This document shows positions 14,998-24,558 of a stretch of 64,000 nt of DNA, in pieces; position 1 is the stretch's first letter; the number at the start of each line of letters is the position of its first letter. The notes beneath the pieces are model-generated. The model was not told the DNA's origin and did no database searches. It worked only from the letters and a program-made list of their open reading frames with translations. Source of the stretch: JBBROS01 sp963752225. Lineage in GTDB: Bacteria > Pseudomonadota > Alphaproteobacteria > Acetobacterales > Acetobacteraceae. The stretch spans positions 1-64,000 of the forward strand of contig CAVVXS010000005.1 of assembly GCA_963752225.1 (NCBI GenBank). Direction: 5' to 3'. Both the position numbers and the translations under genes were made by a program.

Positions 14998-17900
14998 ATG
15001 GCTGTTAAATTTACCCGTCTCGACCTCGACTACATCTTGACGCAGATCAAGATGGCCGAAGCGGGGCAACCACCGGTCAATCCGCTGCTGTCGTTCGGGT
15101 TGCGCACCGTCAGCGGCACCGGCAACAACTTGGTGCCGGGCCAGACGAAGTTTGGCTCCACCGACCAGACCTTTCCGACCATCACCGACCCGCTGTTTCA
15201 GAATGCGCAGGGCAACACGTCCTACGCCTCGACGAGCGGCCTGGTGACCGACGCGCAGCCGCGGCTGATCAGCAATCTGATCTCCGATCAGACCACCGCC
15301 AACCCGGCGGCGATCGCCGCGCAGACGCAGGAGCTGTCGTTCCTCGGTGCCGGTTATCAGAACACGACTCAGGCTGGCACGGACGGCATCTTTGGCACCG
15401 CCGACGACCTGCCCAAGACGTTTACTAACGTCACGGGGCCAGGCCCGGACGGCATCTTCGGCACCGCCGACGACATCACCACCACTATCACCACCTTCGG
15501 CAACCCTGCGACGCCGACCGACGCGTCATCCAGCACCCAGGGCATACCGGGCCTGGCGCAGAGCATGTTCATCAACAACGTCACGCCCGACAACGGCTTG
15601 TCGGCCCCTGCAAATAGCTGGTTCACCTTCTTCGGCCAGTTCTTCGACCACGGCCTCGACATGGTCGACAAGGGCGGCAGCGGCTCGGTGTTCATCCCAC
15701 TGACGCCGGACGATCCCCTGTACGTGCCCAACGGCCACTCCAACTTCATGATCTTGACTCGGGCGACCAACCTGCCCGGCCCGGATGGCATCCTCGGCAC
15801 CGCGGACGACGTTCACCAGTTCACAAATCAGACCTCGCCATTCATCGACCAGAGCCAGACCTACGCCTCGGACCCGTCGCACCAGGTTTTCCTGCGCGAA
15901 TATATGATCGGGGCTGACGGCAAGCTGCACTCGACCGGCGCCCTGCTCGGCCACGCCAAAGCCAACGGTAAGGACGGCATGGCAAACTGGGGCGATCTTA
16001 AGGCGCAAGCGGCAAAGATGCTCGGCATCCTGCTCACTGACGCCGACGTCGGCAACGTGCCGCTGCTTGCAACCGACGACTACGGCAATTTCATCCCCGG
16101 CGCGACCGGGCTGCCGCAGCTTGTGATCCGCAACGCCGACGGCACCACGACCCTGCTCGAAGGCAACCTCGCCAGCCCTGTCGCGGTCCCGGTAACCGCG
16201 TTGCGCACCGGCCATGCCTTCATCAACGACATGGCCCATGCTGCGTCGCCCACCGATGATTTCGGAGCCGCGCTGAAACCTGTCACGGGCCTTGCCGGCA
16301 GTCAGCCGCCCGCCAACTCGTATGACGCGGACCTGCTCAACCGGCACTACGTGGCCGGTGACGGCCGGGCCAACGAAAACATCGGCCTGACGGCCGTGCA
16401 GGACATCTTCCATTCCGAGCACGACCGCCTGCTGGCGCAGATCAAGCAGACGGTCCAAGACCAACTCAATGCCGGCGACAGCGGCTTTGCCGGCAACTGG
16501 CTGCTGCCCGGCGCCAACCTCGCACCGCACCAGATCCAAGCCAACGAATGGAACGGCGAGCGGCTGTTCCAGGCGGCCAAGTTCGGCACTGAGACCGAAT
16601 ATCAGCACATGGTGTTCGAGGAGTTCGCCCGCTACGTGGCGCCTTCAATCCACGTGTTCGGCGGCGTCAACGTCCACATCGACCCGGCCATAACCTCCGA
16701 GTTTGCAAACGTCGTCTACCGCTTCGGCCATTCGATGCTGGACGAGAACGTCAACGTCTACAAGCTCGGCGCCGACGGCAGGCCGGTGATCGGCGCCGAC
16801 GGTAGGCCGGTGCTGACGCAGGATGGGCTGATCAAGGCTTTCACCAATCCCGACTTGTTCAACGGCGACCCGAACATGACCGCCGACCTGATCCTCGGCG
16901 GCGTGAACCAGGTCAGCAACTCGATCGACGAGTTCGTCACCGGGTCGTTGCGCAATAACCTGCTCGGCCTGCCGCTCGACCTGCCGGCGCTCAACATCGC
17001 CCGCGGCCGTGACACGGGCGTCGCCCCGCTCAACTTGGTGCGCAACCAGCTCTACGCCCAGACCGGTGAGGCGCAGCTCAAGGCCTACGCCAACTGGGCG
17101 GATTTCGGCAGCCAGCTCAAGCACCCGGCCTCGTTGATCAACTTCGTCGCCGCTTACGGCACGCACCACACCATTACAGACCAGATCGTCGACGCGACGA
17201 CTAGCAAGTTGCGCGACAAGACAGCGCAGGAACGCCGCGACGCCGCAACCATCCTGGTCCACGCCGGGACGCTTGGGGATCCGTTGTTCAATGCGGCCGA
17301 TCCCGACGCCTTCAACTTCATGCACAGCCAGGGCGCCTACCTCAATAACGTCAAGGACGCCCGCGCCATCCACACCGCGACCCAGCCCGGCCCCGACGGC
17401 GTGCTCGGCACGGCGGACGACATCGCCGGCACCCCGGCGCCTTGGAGCACGGGCTCCGTCACCGGCGTCGACAACATCGACATGTGGATCGGCGGTCTGG
17501 CCGAAAAGGTGAGCCTGTTCGGCGGCAAACTCGGCTCGACCTTCGAGTATGTTTTCCGCAGCCAGATGGAGGCGCTACAGGACGGCGACCGGCTATACTA
17601 CCTGCCGCGCATCGAGGGCATGGACTACGAGGAGTCGCTGCAAGACAACTCGTTCGCCTCGCTGATCGCTGCCAACACCGGCATCAAGCACTTGCCCGGC
17701 AACATGTTCCTGACGCCGGAATACACGATCGAGGCGTCCGACTACCTGAACCCCGACGGCAGCACCAAGGACCCGACCGGCGCGTCGTGGCTGCACAATC
17801 CGCAAACCGGCAAGCTGCTGGTCACCGTCAACACCCTCCCTGACGGCAGCCACCAGGTCCAGTTCCTGGGTGACGACAACTTCCTCGGCAACACCATCGT

Positions 17901-20900
17901 GCTCGGCGGCACTGACGGCAACGACAATCTCGTGGCCGGCGCGGCGGACGACGACACGTTGTGGGGCGACAAGGGCAACGACACGCTCGACGGCGGCGGC
18001 GGCGCGGACTTCCTGTATGGCGGCGACGGCAACGACAAGCTGATCGGCGGCCAGGGCGACGACACGCTGCACGGTGACGCCGGTGACGACACCATCTTTG
18101 GCGGCGACGGCATCGACAACATCTTCGGCGGCGACGGCAACGACTACATCGAGGGCGGCCGCGGCGACGACATCATCATGGGCGGCCTCGGCAACGACAT
18201 CATCATCGGCAACGAGGGCGCCGACGAGTTGACCGGCGACGAGGGCGACGACTGGCTCGAAAGCAAGGGCGGTCAGGGCCAGCTGATGTTCGGCGACTCC
18301 GGCGCGCCGACCGGCGGCCAGCCGCTCTACTCCGGCAACGACGTCATGATCGGCGGCGTGGCCGGCGGCGACGTCATGAAGGGCTTCTCCGGCGACGACA
18401 TCATGGTCGGCGGCGGCAGCTTCACCAAGTTCATCGGCGGCCTCGGCTTCGACTGGGGCTCGTACGAGAATGCCACCCACGGCGTCAGCGAGGACATGAA
18501 CCGCAAAGAGTTCATCTCTCCCAACGGCGCCGAGGACTCGATCCGAGACATTTGGCAGCACACCGAGGGTGCCAGCGGCTCGCAGTTCGACGACATCATC
18601 ATCGGCACCAACGACACTCGCCTGCTGGCGACCAAGGACACGCTCGACAACGTTGCGCTGATTTCGGGCCTGGCCGGCTTCTTCCCAGACGGTCCGGTGT
18701 CGTTCGGCGGCGGCAACATCATCCTAGGCGGCGGCGGCAACGACGTCATCACTGGCGGCGGCGGCGACGACATCATCGACGGCGACGCGTTCCTGCATGT
18801 GGCGCTGACCAGCTACAGCGCCGGCGGCCAGATCATCCGCTCGATCCAGTTCGACCCGAACGGCAACACCGCGGCCCACCCCAACGCGGCCAACGTGGAC
18901 ACGGCTGTGTTCAACGACGTGTTCGCGAACTACGGCGACGGGTTCAGCTTGTTCGTCGGCGGTGGCTTCGGATCCCCGGTCGATGCGCAAGGCTTCCTTA
19001 CGATCAAGCACACCGGCACCAACGTCGTGGTCGGCGGCAACCCGCAGGGGTTGGGCGGCATCGACGACGGCACCGACAAGATCCGCAACATCGAGCGGCT
19101 GCAATTCAGCGACCTGACCATCTCGATCGACAGCCAGGGCAACATCCTGACCTCGTCGGATGGCCGCTTCCACTCGGATCAGGCGGGAGACGCGTTCTTC
19201 GCGGAACACAACAACTACGACGCCGTCCCGGTCGGCACGCCGACCATTACCGAAACCAACGGCCTCAACCCCGCAACAACGGTGACGGTCGGCGAGACCT
19301 TGACGGCCAGCGTCGCCACCATCACCGACGCCGACGGCATCAGCACCCCATTCACCCTGCAATGGCAGGAACTCGACGTGCTGCGCGGCGAATGGGTGAA
19401 CATCGTCGGTGCCACCGCGGCAACCTTCGTGCCGACCACGTTCCAGGAGGGCTCGCTCGGGCTGCGGGTCAAGGCGACCTACACGGACGGCAAGGGTTTC
19501 AAGGAGACGGTGACATCGGCTCAAACCGCGACGGTGACGCTGCCGGGCAACGTCAACACGGCGCCCACCATCGTCGTGGCGCAGCAGTTCAATGGCGTCG
19601 GCAACACGACGGCGCTGGTCGGCGCGCCGTTCGACTTCTTCTCGCCGCTGTCGTCGATCTTCACCGACAAGCAGACGGCCTCGACCTTGCTGCATTACAC
19701 CGCGACGCTGGCTGACGGCTCCGCGTTGACCAACGCCGGGCTGACGTTCACGACCAGCCTGGACCCTATCAGCAACGTCCTCAGCGGCGAGTTCAAGAGC
19801 GGTCCGAACGGGATCGGCTTTACCGATCCGACGACAGGCACCTTCACGGCGCAATCCGCCGGCCAGCTCGCCGTGCGGATCACTGCGACCGACGACGGCC
19901 CCGGCCAGTCACTCTCGGGCACCAGCAACTTCTTCATCAACATCCTGCCGGCCGATCAGGCGCCGGTCGCCAAGGACGACGCCTACACCGTGCTCGAGAA
20001 CGGCAGCATCGGTATCACCCTGGCGCGGCAGGGGCCGGCGGCCACCGCCGTGCCCGCCAACACGGTCGGCGTGCTGGCCAATGACACCGACCCGGACCTT
20101 GGCGATCGGCTGACTGCCGCCCTCAAGACCGGCCCGGCGCACGGCGCGTTGACGCTCAACCCGGACGGCACCTTCACCTACACGCCGACGCCGGGCTTCA
20201 GCGGCATCGACACGTTCACCTACGTTGCCAATGACTCGTTCCTGACGCCGAGCAATCCCGCGACCGTCACGATCACCGTCGATCCGCTCATCAGGCCGGT
20301 CTCCGCGAAGCTGCTCCACGACACCGGCAACGGCACCCCTGCGACCCTGACCGACGGGATCACCAACGACCCGACGCTGACCGGCTTCGGCTTCGCCGGC
20401 GCGGCAGTGTTTGCCACGATCAAGGACCCCGGCACGGTGGTCGGTCCGGCGGTCCGCCTGGTGGACGCCGCCGGGGCACCGGTCACGGCCGACGCGGCCG
20501 GTGTCTGGACCGGCACCTTTGCCAAGGGAACGCTTGCGGACGGCGCGCACGTGGTCGAGGTCAGCGAGACCGACGGCAAGACCGGGCAAACCCAGGTGTT
20601 TGACCTGAACTTCACGCTCGACACCACGCCGCCACCGGTCAAGGTGCTGCTGAAGAATGATACCGGCACATCCGCGACCGACAACATCACCAAGGACCCG
20701 ACGCTCGCGATCACGAGCGACCCCAACACCACGCTGCAGGTCAGCATCGATGGGGGCGCCAGCACCGCGGCCGTCACCGCCGGTGACGGAACCGTCACGG
20801 TACCCGAGGCAGGCCTGATCGATGGCACGCACACGGTCATCGTGACCAGCCCCCCCGACTTGGCCGGCAACATCGGCAAGGGTTCGCTAACTTTCACCCT

Positions 20901-22866
20901 CGACACGAAGCCACCGGCGGCGCCGGTTGTCACCGGCTTCACCTACGTCTCAACCGCGACGGCACTGACCAGCTACAAGATCCTTGGGACCGCCGAGGCC
21001 GGGGCCCTCGTGTCAGTCTCCAACGGTGGCGCGGCGGCGCTCGGGACCGCGACGGCGGCGGCCGACGGCACTTGGTCGCTCAACGTCACCGCGAACCCGA
21101 CCACCAACTTCTCGAATGTGCTGACCGCGACCGCGACCGACGTTGCCGGCAACACCGGCGTCGGCGGCACCGGCGGCGTCGCGGTCGGCACGGCGGCCGC
21201 CAATACGCTGCCGGGTCCGTCCGGCACCGGCGCCAACCTGCTCCTTGGCCTGGCCGGTAACGACGTGCTGACCGGCGGCTCCGGCAACGACCTGCTCGAC
21301 GGCGGCACCGGCGCCGACAACATGATCGGCGGCGCTGGCGACGATACTTACGTTGTCGACAATACCGGCGACAAGGTGACGGAGGCAGCCGGTGGCGGCA
21401 CTGACACCGTCCTGGCCAGCCTGGGCACCTACACCCTGACCGATAACGTCGAGAACCTGACCTACACCGGCGTCGGCAACTTCACCGGCACCGGCAACGC
21501 GCTCGCCAACGTCATCACCGGCGCCGGCGGCAACGACACGCTCAACGACGGCGGCGGCGCCGGGGTCGACACCCTGGTCGGCGGCGCCGGCAACGACACC
21601 TACGTCGTCTCGGTCGCCGCCGACGTGATCACCGAGAAAGCCGGCGGCGGCACCGACACGGTGCGGACCGCGCTCGCCAGCTACACGCTGGCAGCGGGCA
21701 GCAACGTGGAGAACCTGACCCACACCGGCGCCACCCCGTTCACCGGGACCGGCAACGAGCTCGCCAACGTCATCACCGGCGGCGCCGGCGCCGATACGCT
21801 CGACGGCGGCGTCAATGCCAAAGGGGCCGCCCCGGATACGCTGGTCGGCGGCGCCGGCAACGACACCTACATGGTGCGCAACGTCGGCGACGTGGTGACG
21901 GAGGTGGGTGCCGGCGGCACCGACACGGTGCAGTCGTTCCTAAACACCTACACGTTGTCGGCCAACGTCGAGAACCTGACCTTTGCCGGCACTGGCGCCT
22001 TCACCGGCACCGGCAACGATCTTTCTAACATCATTACCGGTGGTAACGGCAACGACACTCTCGATGGTGGCGCCGGAGGAAGGGACACGTTGATTGGTGG
22101 TGCAGGCAACGACACGTATATCGTTCGCAACGCCACCGACGTTGTGACGGAAGCATCCGGCGACGGCATCGACACGGTCAAGACGGCACTCGGAACTTAC
22201 ACGCTGACCGCCAACGTGGAGAACCTCACCTACACCGGCGTCGGCGGTTTCACCGGCACCGGCAATACGCTCGCCAACGTCATCACCGGTGCGGCCGGTA
22301 ACGACACGCTGAACGACGGCGGTATCGTGGGCACCCCGAGCGGACCGGACACGCTGATCGGCGGCAAAGGCAACGACACCTACATCGTGACCAACTCGGC
22401 TGACGTGATCACCGAGCTGTCAGGCGAGGGCACCGACACGGTCCGGGCCAATATCAACACCTACAACCTCCTCACCCAAGCCAACAACGTGGAAAACCTG
22501 ACTTTCATCGGCACCGGCGCCTTCACCGGCACCGGCAACGACCTAGCCAACACCATCACCGGCGGCGCCGGTAATGATACGCTGGCGGGCGGCCGGGGGG
22601 CGGACACGCTGCGCGGCGGCGGCGGTGCGGACGTGTTCGTCATGGCGAAGGGCGAAGCGAATGGCGACCTGATCGCGGACTTCACCCGGGCACAGGGCGA
22701 CACGATCCAGCTCTCCGGCTACGCCGGCGGTTCGGTCCTGGTGCGTGGGGCCGTTGCCGGGGGGGTGACCTCCTACGCCGTGCAGACCGCGGGTGTGACG
22801 GTGGACACGGTCAAGCTCACCGGCAACATTACGCTCACCGCCGGCACCGATTACAAGTTCGTTTGA
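14998..22866 (+). CDS. Giant secreted haem peroxidase with Ig-like and RTX calcium-binding repeats
   Basis: 2622 residues. Residues 180-950 form an animal-type (peroxinectin-like) haem peroxidase. The distal His is in FFGQFFDHGLDM (H218), the proximal His in VVYRFGHSML (H578), and the family motif RGRDHG appears as IARGRDTG (669-674). Residues 970-1105 carry glycine-rich RTX nonapeptides. Residues about 1410-2060 are beta-sandwich repeats (VCBS/cadherin-like KDDAYTVLENG; bacterial Ig-like). Residues 2110-2540 hold five long repeats with more RTX units. The C-terminus (GADVFVMAKGEANGDLIADF) resembles type I secretion substrates. No N-terminal signal is present. Peroxidases of this class oxidise halides or phenolics with hydrogen peroxide. 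gspL and gspM follow in the same direction. Which secretion route is used is unresolved. Confidence 0.9.
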   Translation: MAVKFTRLDLDYILTQIKMAEAGQPPVNPLLSFGLRTVSGTGNNLVPGQTKFGSTDQTFPTITDPLFQNAQGNTSYASTSGLVTDAQPRLISNLISDQTTANPAAIAAQTQELSFLGAGYQNTTQAGTDGIFGTADDLPKTFTNVTGPGPDGIFGTADDITTTITTFGNPATPTDASSSTQGIPGLAQSMFINNVTPDNGLSAPANSWFTFFGQFFDHGLDMVDKGGSGSVFIPLTPDDPLYVPNGHSNFMILTRATNLPGPDGILGTADDVHQFTNQTSPFIDQSQTYASDPSHQVFLREYMIGADGKLHSTGALLGHAKANGKDGMANWGDLKAQAAKMLGILLTDADVGNVPLLATDDYGNFIPGATGLPQLVIRNADGTTTLLEGNLASPVAVPVTALRTGHAFINDMAHAASPTDDFGAALKPVTGLAGSQPPANSYDADLLNRHYVAGDGRANENIGLTAVQDIFHSEHDRLLAQIKQTVQDQLNAGDSGFAGNWLLPGANLAPHQIQANEWNGERLFQAAKFGTETEYQHMVFEEFARYVAPSIHVFGGVNVHIDPAITSEFANVVYRFGHSMLDENVNVYKLGADGRPVIGADGRPVLTQDGLIKAFTNPDLFNGDPNMTADLILGGVNQVSNSIDEFVTGSLRNNLLGLPLDLPALNIARGRDTGVAPLNLVRNQLYAQTGEAQLKAYANWADFGSQLKHPASLINFVAAYGTHHTITDQIVDATTSKLRDKTAQERRDAATILVHAGTLGDPLFNAADPDAFNFMHSQGAYLNNVKDARAIHTATQPGPDGVLGTADDIAGTPAPWSTGSVTGVDNIDMWIGGLAEKVSLFGGKLGSTFEYVFRSQMEALQDGDRLYYLPRIEGMDYEESLQDNSFASLIAANTGIKHLPGNMFLTPEYTIEASDYLNPDGSTKDPTGASWLHNPQTGKLLVTVNTLPDGSHQVQFLGDDNFLGNTIVLGGTDGNDNLVAGAADDDTLWGDKGNDTLDGGGGADFLYGGDGNDKLIGGQGDDTLHGDAGDDTIFGGDGIDNIFGGDGNDYIEGGRGDDIIMGGLGNDIIIGNEGADELTGDEGDDWLESKGGQGQLMFGDSGAPTGGQPLYSGNDVMIGGVAGGDVMKGFSGDDIMVGGGSFTKFIGGLGFDWGSYENATHGVSEDMNRKEFISPNGAEDSIRDIWQHTEGASGSQFDDIIIGTNDTRLLATKDTLDNVALISGLAGFFPDGPVSFGGGNIILGGGGNDVITGGGGDDIIDGDAFLHVALTSYSAGGQIIRSIQFDPNGNTAAHPNAANVDTAVFNDVFANYGDGFSLFVGGGFGSPVDAQGFLTIKHTGTNVVVGGNPQGLGGIDDGTDKIRNIERLQFSDLTISIDSQGNILTSSDGRFHSDQAGDAFFAEHNNYDAVPVGTPTITETNGLNPATTVTVGETLTASVATITDADGISTPFTLQWQELDVLRGEWVNIVGATAATFVPTTFQEGSLGLRVKATYTDGKGFKETVTSAQTATVTLPGNVNTAPTIVVAQQFNGVGNTTALVGAPFDFFSPLSSIFTDKQTASTLLHYTATLADGSALTNAGLTFTTSLDPISNVLSGEFKSGPNGIGFTDPTTGTFTAQSAGQLAVRITATDDGPGQSLSGTSNFFINILPADQAPVAKDDAYTVLENGSIGITLARQGPAATAVPANTVGVLANDTDPDLGDRLTAALKTGPAHGALTLNPDGTFTYTPTPGFSGIDTFTYVANDSFLTPSNPATVTITVDPLIRPVSAKLLHDTGNGTPATLTDGITNDPTLTGFGFAGAAVFATIKDPGTVVGPAVRLVDAAGAPVTADAAGVWTGTFAKGTLADGAHVVEVSETDGKTGQTQVFDLNFTLDTTPPPVKVLLKNDTGTSATDNITKDPTLAITSDPNTTLQVSIDGGASTAAVTAGDGTVTVPEAGLIDGTHTVIVTSPPDLAGNIGKGSLTFTLDTKPPAAPVVTGFTYVSTATALTSYKILGTAEAGALVSVSNGGAAALGTATAAADGTWSLNVTANPTTNFSNVLTATATDVAGNTGVGGTGGVAVGTAAANTLPGPSGTGANLLLGLAGNDVLTGGSGNDLLDGGTGADNMIGGAGDDTYVVDNTGDKVTEAAGGGTDTVLASLGTYTLTDNVENLTYTGVGNFTGTGNALANVITGAGGNDTLNDGGGAGVDTLVGGAGNDTYVVSVAADVITEKAGGGTDTVRTALASYTLAAGSNVENLTHTGATPFTGTGNELANVITGGAGADTLDGGVNAKGAAPDTLVGGAGNDTYMVRNVGDVVTEVGAGGTDTVQSFLNTYTLSANVENLTFAGTGAFTGTGNDLSNIITGGNGNDTLDGGAGGRDTLIGGAGNDTYIVRNATDVVTEASGDGIDTVKTALGTYTLTANVENLTYTGVGGFTGTGNTLANVITGAAGNDTLNDGGIVGTPSGPDTLIGGKGNDTYIVTNSADVITELSGEGTDTVRANINTYNLLTQANNVENLTFIGTGAFTGTGNDLANTITGGAGNDTLAGGRGADTLRGGGGADVFVMAKGEANGDLIADFTRAQGDTIQLSGYAGGSVLVRGAVAGGVTSYAVQTAGVTVDTVKLTGNITLTAGTDYKFV
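15376..17421 (+). repeat. Four GPDG(I/V)xGTADD motifs inside the peroxidase domain
   Basis: At nucleotides 15376-15408, 15439-15474, 15775-15810 and 17386-17421 the protein repeats a motif of the form P-G-P-D-G-I-F-G-T-A-D-D. The Asp/Gly spacing looks like a calcium-binding loop inserted in surface positions. Calcium binding is inference. Confidence 0.8.
17905..18300 (+). repeat. First RTX nonapeptide block
   Basis: About fourteen GGxGxDxUx nonapeptides in a row (for example GGDGNDKLIGGQGDDTLHGD), a parallel beta-roll that binds calcium. A shorter second patch lies near 18730-18785. Confidence 0.9.
21328..22610 (+). repeat. Five tandem modules of about 83 residues near the peroxidase C-terminus
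   Basis: Each module runs from GGAGNDTYVV through GTDTV, a TYTL strand, NVENLTYTG, FTGTGNALANVITG and a closing GNDTL RTX unit. The modules vary in sequence but keep order and length, so they look like old tandem duplications rather than recent ones. Confidence 0.9.
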
Positions 22867-22872
22867 TCGCTG

Positions 22873-22905
22873 CTCCCGGGTCGGATCGTCGTTCCGGCCC
22901 GGGAG
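22873..22905 (+). terminator. Hairpin after the peroxidase gene
   Basis: CTCCCGGG and CCCGGGAG pair over 8 bp, with an inner CGGA/TCCG stem. It starts seven bases after the peroxidase stop and ends 20 bases before gspL. No T-tract follows, so partial read-through into gspL is possible. Confidence 0.5.
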
Positions 22906-22924
22906 GCGGCACGAGGCAGGCAGC

Positions 22925-23953
22925 ATGATCAGAGACCTATTCACCTGGTGGGCGGAGCAGATGCGGGACCTCGTGCCCGCGTCGTTGCGTGTCCGGCCCG
23001 CCGTTCCGGCGGGCCTGGTCGCGTCGGTCGACGAGGCCGGGTCGACGGTCAGCCTGGTGCACCGGACCCGGCGCGGACGCATCGAGCTGGGCCGGTTCGC
23101 GCTGGACGACCCCGGGCTCGGCGACGCCGTTGCCCGGCGTCCCGGCACCGACCGGGCGGTCACGGTCGAGGTGGCCGAGGATGCTGTGCTCCGGCACCGA
23201 ACGGTGCTGCCGCTGTCGGCGGAGCTGGACCTTCGCGCGCTGCTTGCGTTCGAGCTCGACCGGTTCACGCCGTTCCGGGCCGACCAGGCGTATTGGAGTG
23301 CGGCGGTCGAGCGGCGCGATGCGAAGGCCGGGCGGCTGCATGTCCGCCTGCTGCTGGCGCCGCACCGGCTGGTGCAGCCGGCGGTGGCGGCGCTGAGCCG
23401 GGCCGGGCTCGAGCCGGCGCGGATCGTGGCGGCCGGGGATGCGGGGGCGGGGGCGATTGCGCTCGGCGCCGAGCGGCCGCCACCGGCCTGGGCCGGGCGC
23501 CGCGCCCAAGCCTGGGCCGCCGGCGCCTGTGCCGCACTGGCGCTGCTCGCGGCCGCGCTGCCGTTCGTGCAGCAGTCGCTGGCGGCGGCGGCGCTGGACG
23601 CGCGGATCGCGGCGCTGCGGCCCGAGCTCACCGAGGCCGAGCGGCTGCGCCGGCAGATCGCCGCCAGCCGCGGCACCGCCGACGTCGTCACCGCGGCCCG
23701 GGGGCAGATCGGGCAGCCGATGCAGGCGCTCGCCGTGCTGACCGACGTGCTGCCCGACGACACCGTGTTGTCGCAGCTGTCGGCCCGGCAGCGCACGTTG
23801 ACGCTCACCGGCCGCGCCGCCTCGGCGGCCAAGCTGATCGGCAGCATGACCGCGTTGCCGGCGCTGCGGGCGCCGGCGTTCACCGCCGCGGTGGTGCGCG
23901 ACGAGGCGACCGGCACCGAAGCGTTCACCATCCGCACGGAGCTCGCGCCATGA
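22925..23953 (+). CDS. gspL: T2SS platform protein GspL
   Basis: 342 residues. The N-terminal cytoplasmic part is an actin-like fold fragment; LRALLAFELDRFTPFRADQ matches the GspL/PilM-N region common in alphaproteobacterial forms. A membrane span lies at about 197-217 (AWAAGACAALALLAAALPFV), followed by a coiled-coil stretch and a ferredoxin-like PilN-type domain. GspL links the ATPase GspE to GspM. ATG 22925 starts 58 bases after the peroxidase stop. The stop overlaps gspM by ATGA. The partner gspE is 14 kb away on the other strand, so this T2SS is encoded in two blocks around its putative substrates. Confidence 0.85.
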   Translation: MIRDLFTWWAEQMRDLVPASLRVRPAVPAGLVASVDEAGSTVSLVHRTRRGRIELGRFALDDPGLGDAVARRPGTDRAVTVEVAEDAVLRHRTVLPLSAELDLRALLAFELDRFTPFRADQAYWSAAVERRDAKAGRLHVRLLLAPHRLVQPAVAALSRAGLEPARIVAAGDAGAGAIALGAERPPPAWAGRRAQAWAAGACAALALLAAALPFVQQSLAAAALDARIAALRPELTEAERLRRQIAASRGTADVVTAARGQIGQPMQALAVLTDVLPDDTVLSQLSARQRTLTLTGRAASAAKLIGSMTALPALRAPAFTAAVVRDEATGTEAFTIRTELAP

Positions 23954-24552
23954 GCCGCGCCGCCCAAGGTCGCATAACCCTGCCAACGGGGCGGGCGGGG
24001 CGGCTGTGCGCGGCGGGGCTGACGCTGCTGGCGGTGGCGGCGCTGCTGCTGGGGGTGGTGATGCCGTTGTGCGACGGCTACGCGGCGCGGGCCGAGGCGT
24101 TGTCGCGGCAGGCGATGCTGGCGCGGCGGATGGCGGCACTGGTGGCGTCGCTGCCGGAGCTGCGGCGGGAGGCGGCGGCGGCGGCGGGTGCGGCGTCGGG
24201 CGGGGCGGCGCTGCTGCCGGGCGGCACCAACTCGGCGGCGAGCGCCTTGCTGCAGGAGCGGCTGCAGGCCGGGTTGATGCAGAACGGGGTGGCGCTGAAC
24301 ACGGTGGAAACGCTGGCGGGCGAGGAAGCCGGGGCGTATCGGCGGATCCGGCTGCGGCTGGCGGTGACGGCGTCGTGGCCGGCGCTGGTGGCGTGGCTGC
24401 GCGACGTGGGTGAAGCGACGCCGGCGATGTTCGTCGACGAGCTGCAGATCCAGCCGGCGCTGCACAAGATCGGCACCGCCCCCAACTCCTTCGACCTCAC
24501 CTGCACCGTGCTCGCGTTCCGGCCGGTGGACGCGAAAATCGCCGAGCGTTAA
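23950..24552 (+). CDS. gspM: T2SS platform protein GspM
   Basis: 200 residues. One N-terminal membrane span (LCAAGLTLLAVAALLLGVVM), a coiled-coil region rich in Ala/Arg/Glu, then a compact C-terminal domain (VTASWPALVAWLRDVGEATP, FVDELQIQPAL) typical of GspM-like proteins. It starts within the gspL stop (ATGA), so translation is coupled. The start was placed by this overlap and the position of the membrane span. It ends only six bases from the convergent sugar-transferase gene. Confidence 0.82.
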   Translation: MSRAAQGRITLPTGRAGRLCAAGLTLLAVAALLLGVVMPLCDGYAARAEALSRQAMLARRMAALVASLPELRREAAAAAGAASGGAALLPGGTNSAASALLQERLQAGLMQNGVALNTVETLAGEEAGAYRRIRLRLAVTASWPALVAWLRDVGEATPAMFVDELQIQPALHKIGTAPNSFDLTCTVLAFRPVDAKIAER

Positions 24553-24558
24553 CTCGGT

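Noticed and set aside
21328..22610. Regular repeats considered as a CRISPR array
   Set aside because: Repeats are in frame, diverged and encode RTX protein modules; there are no identical short repeats with unique spacers.
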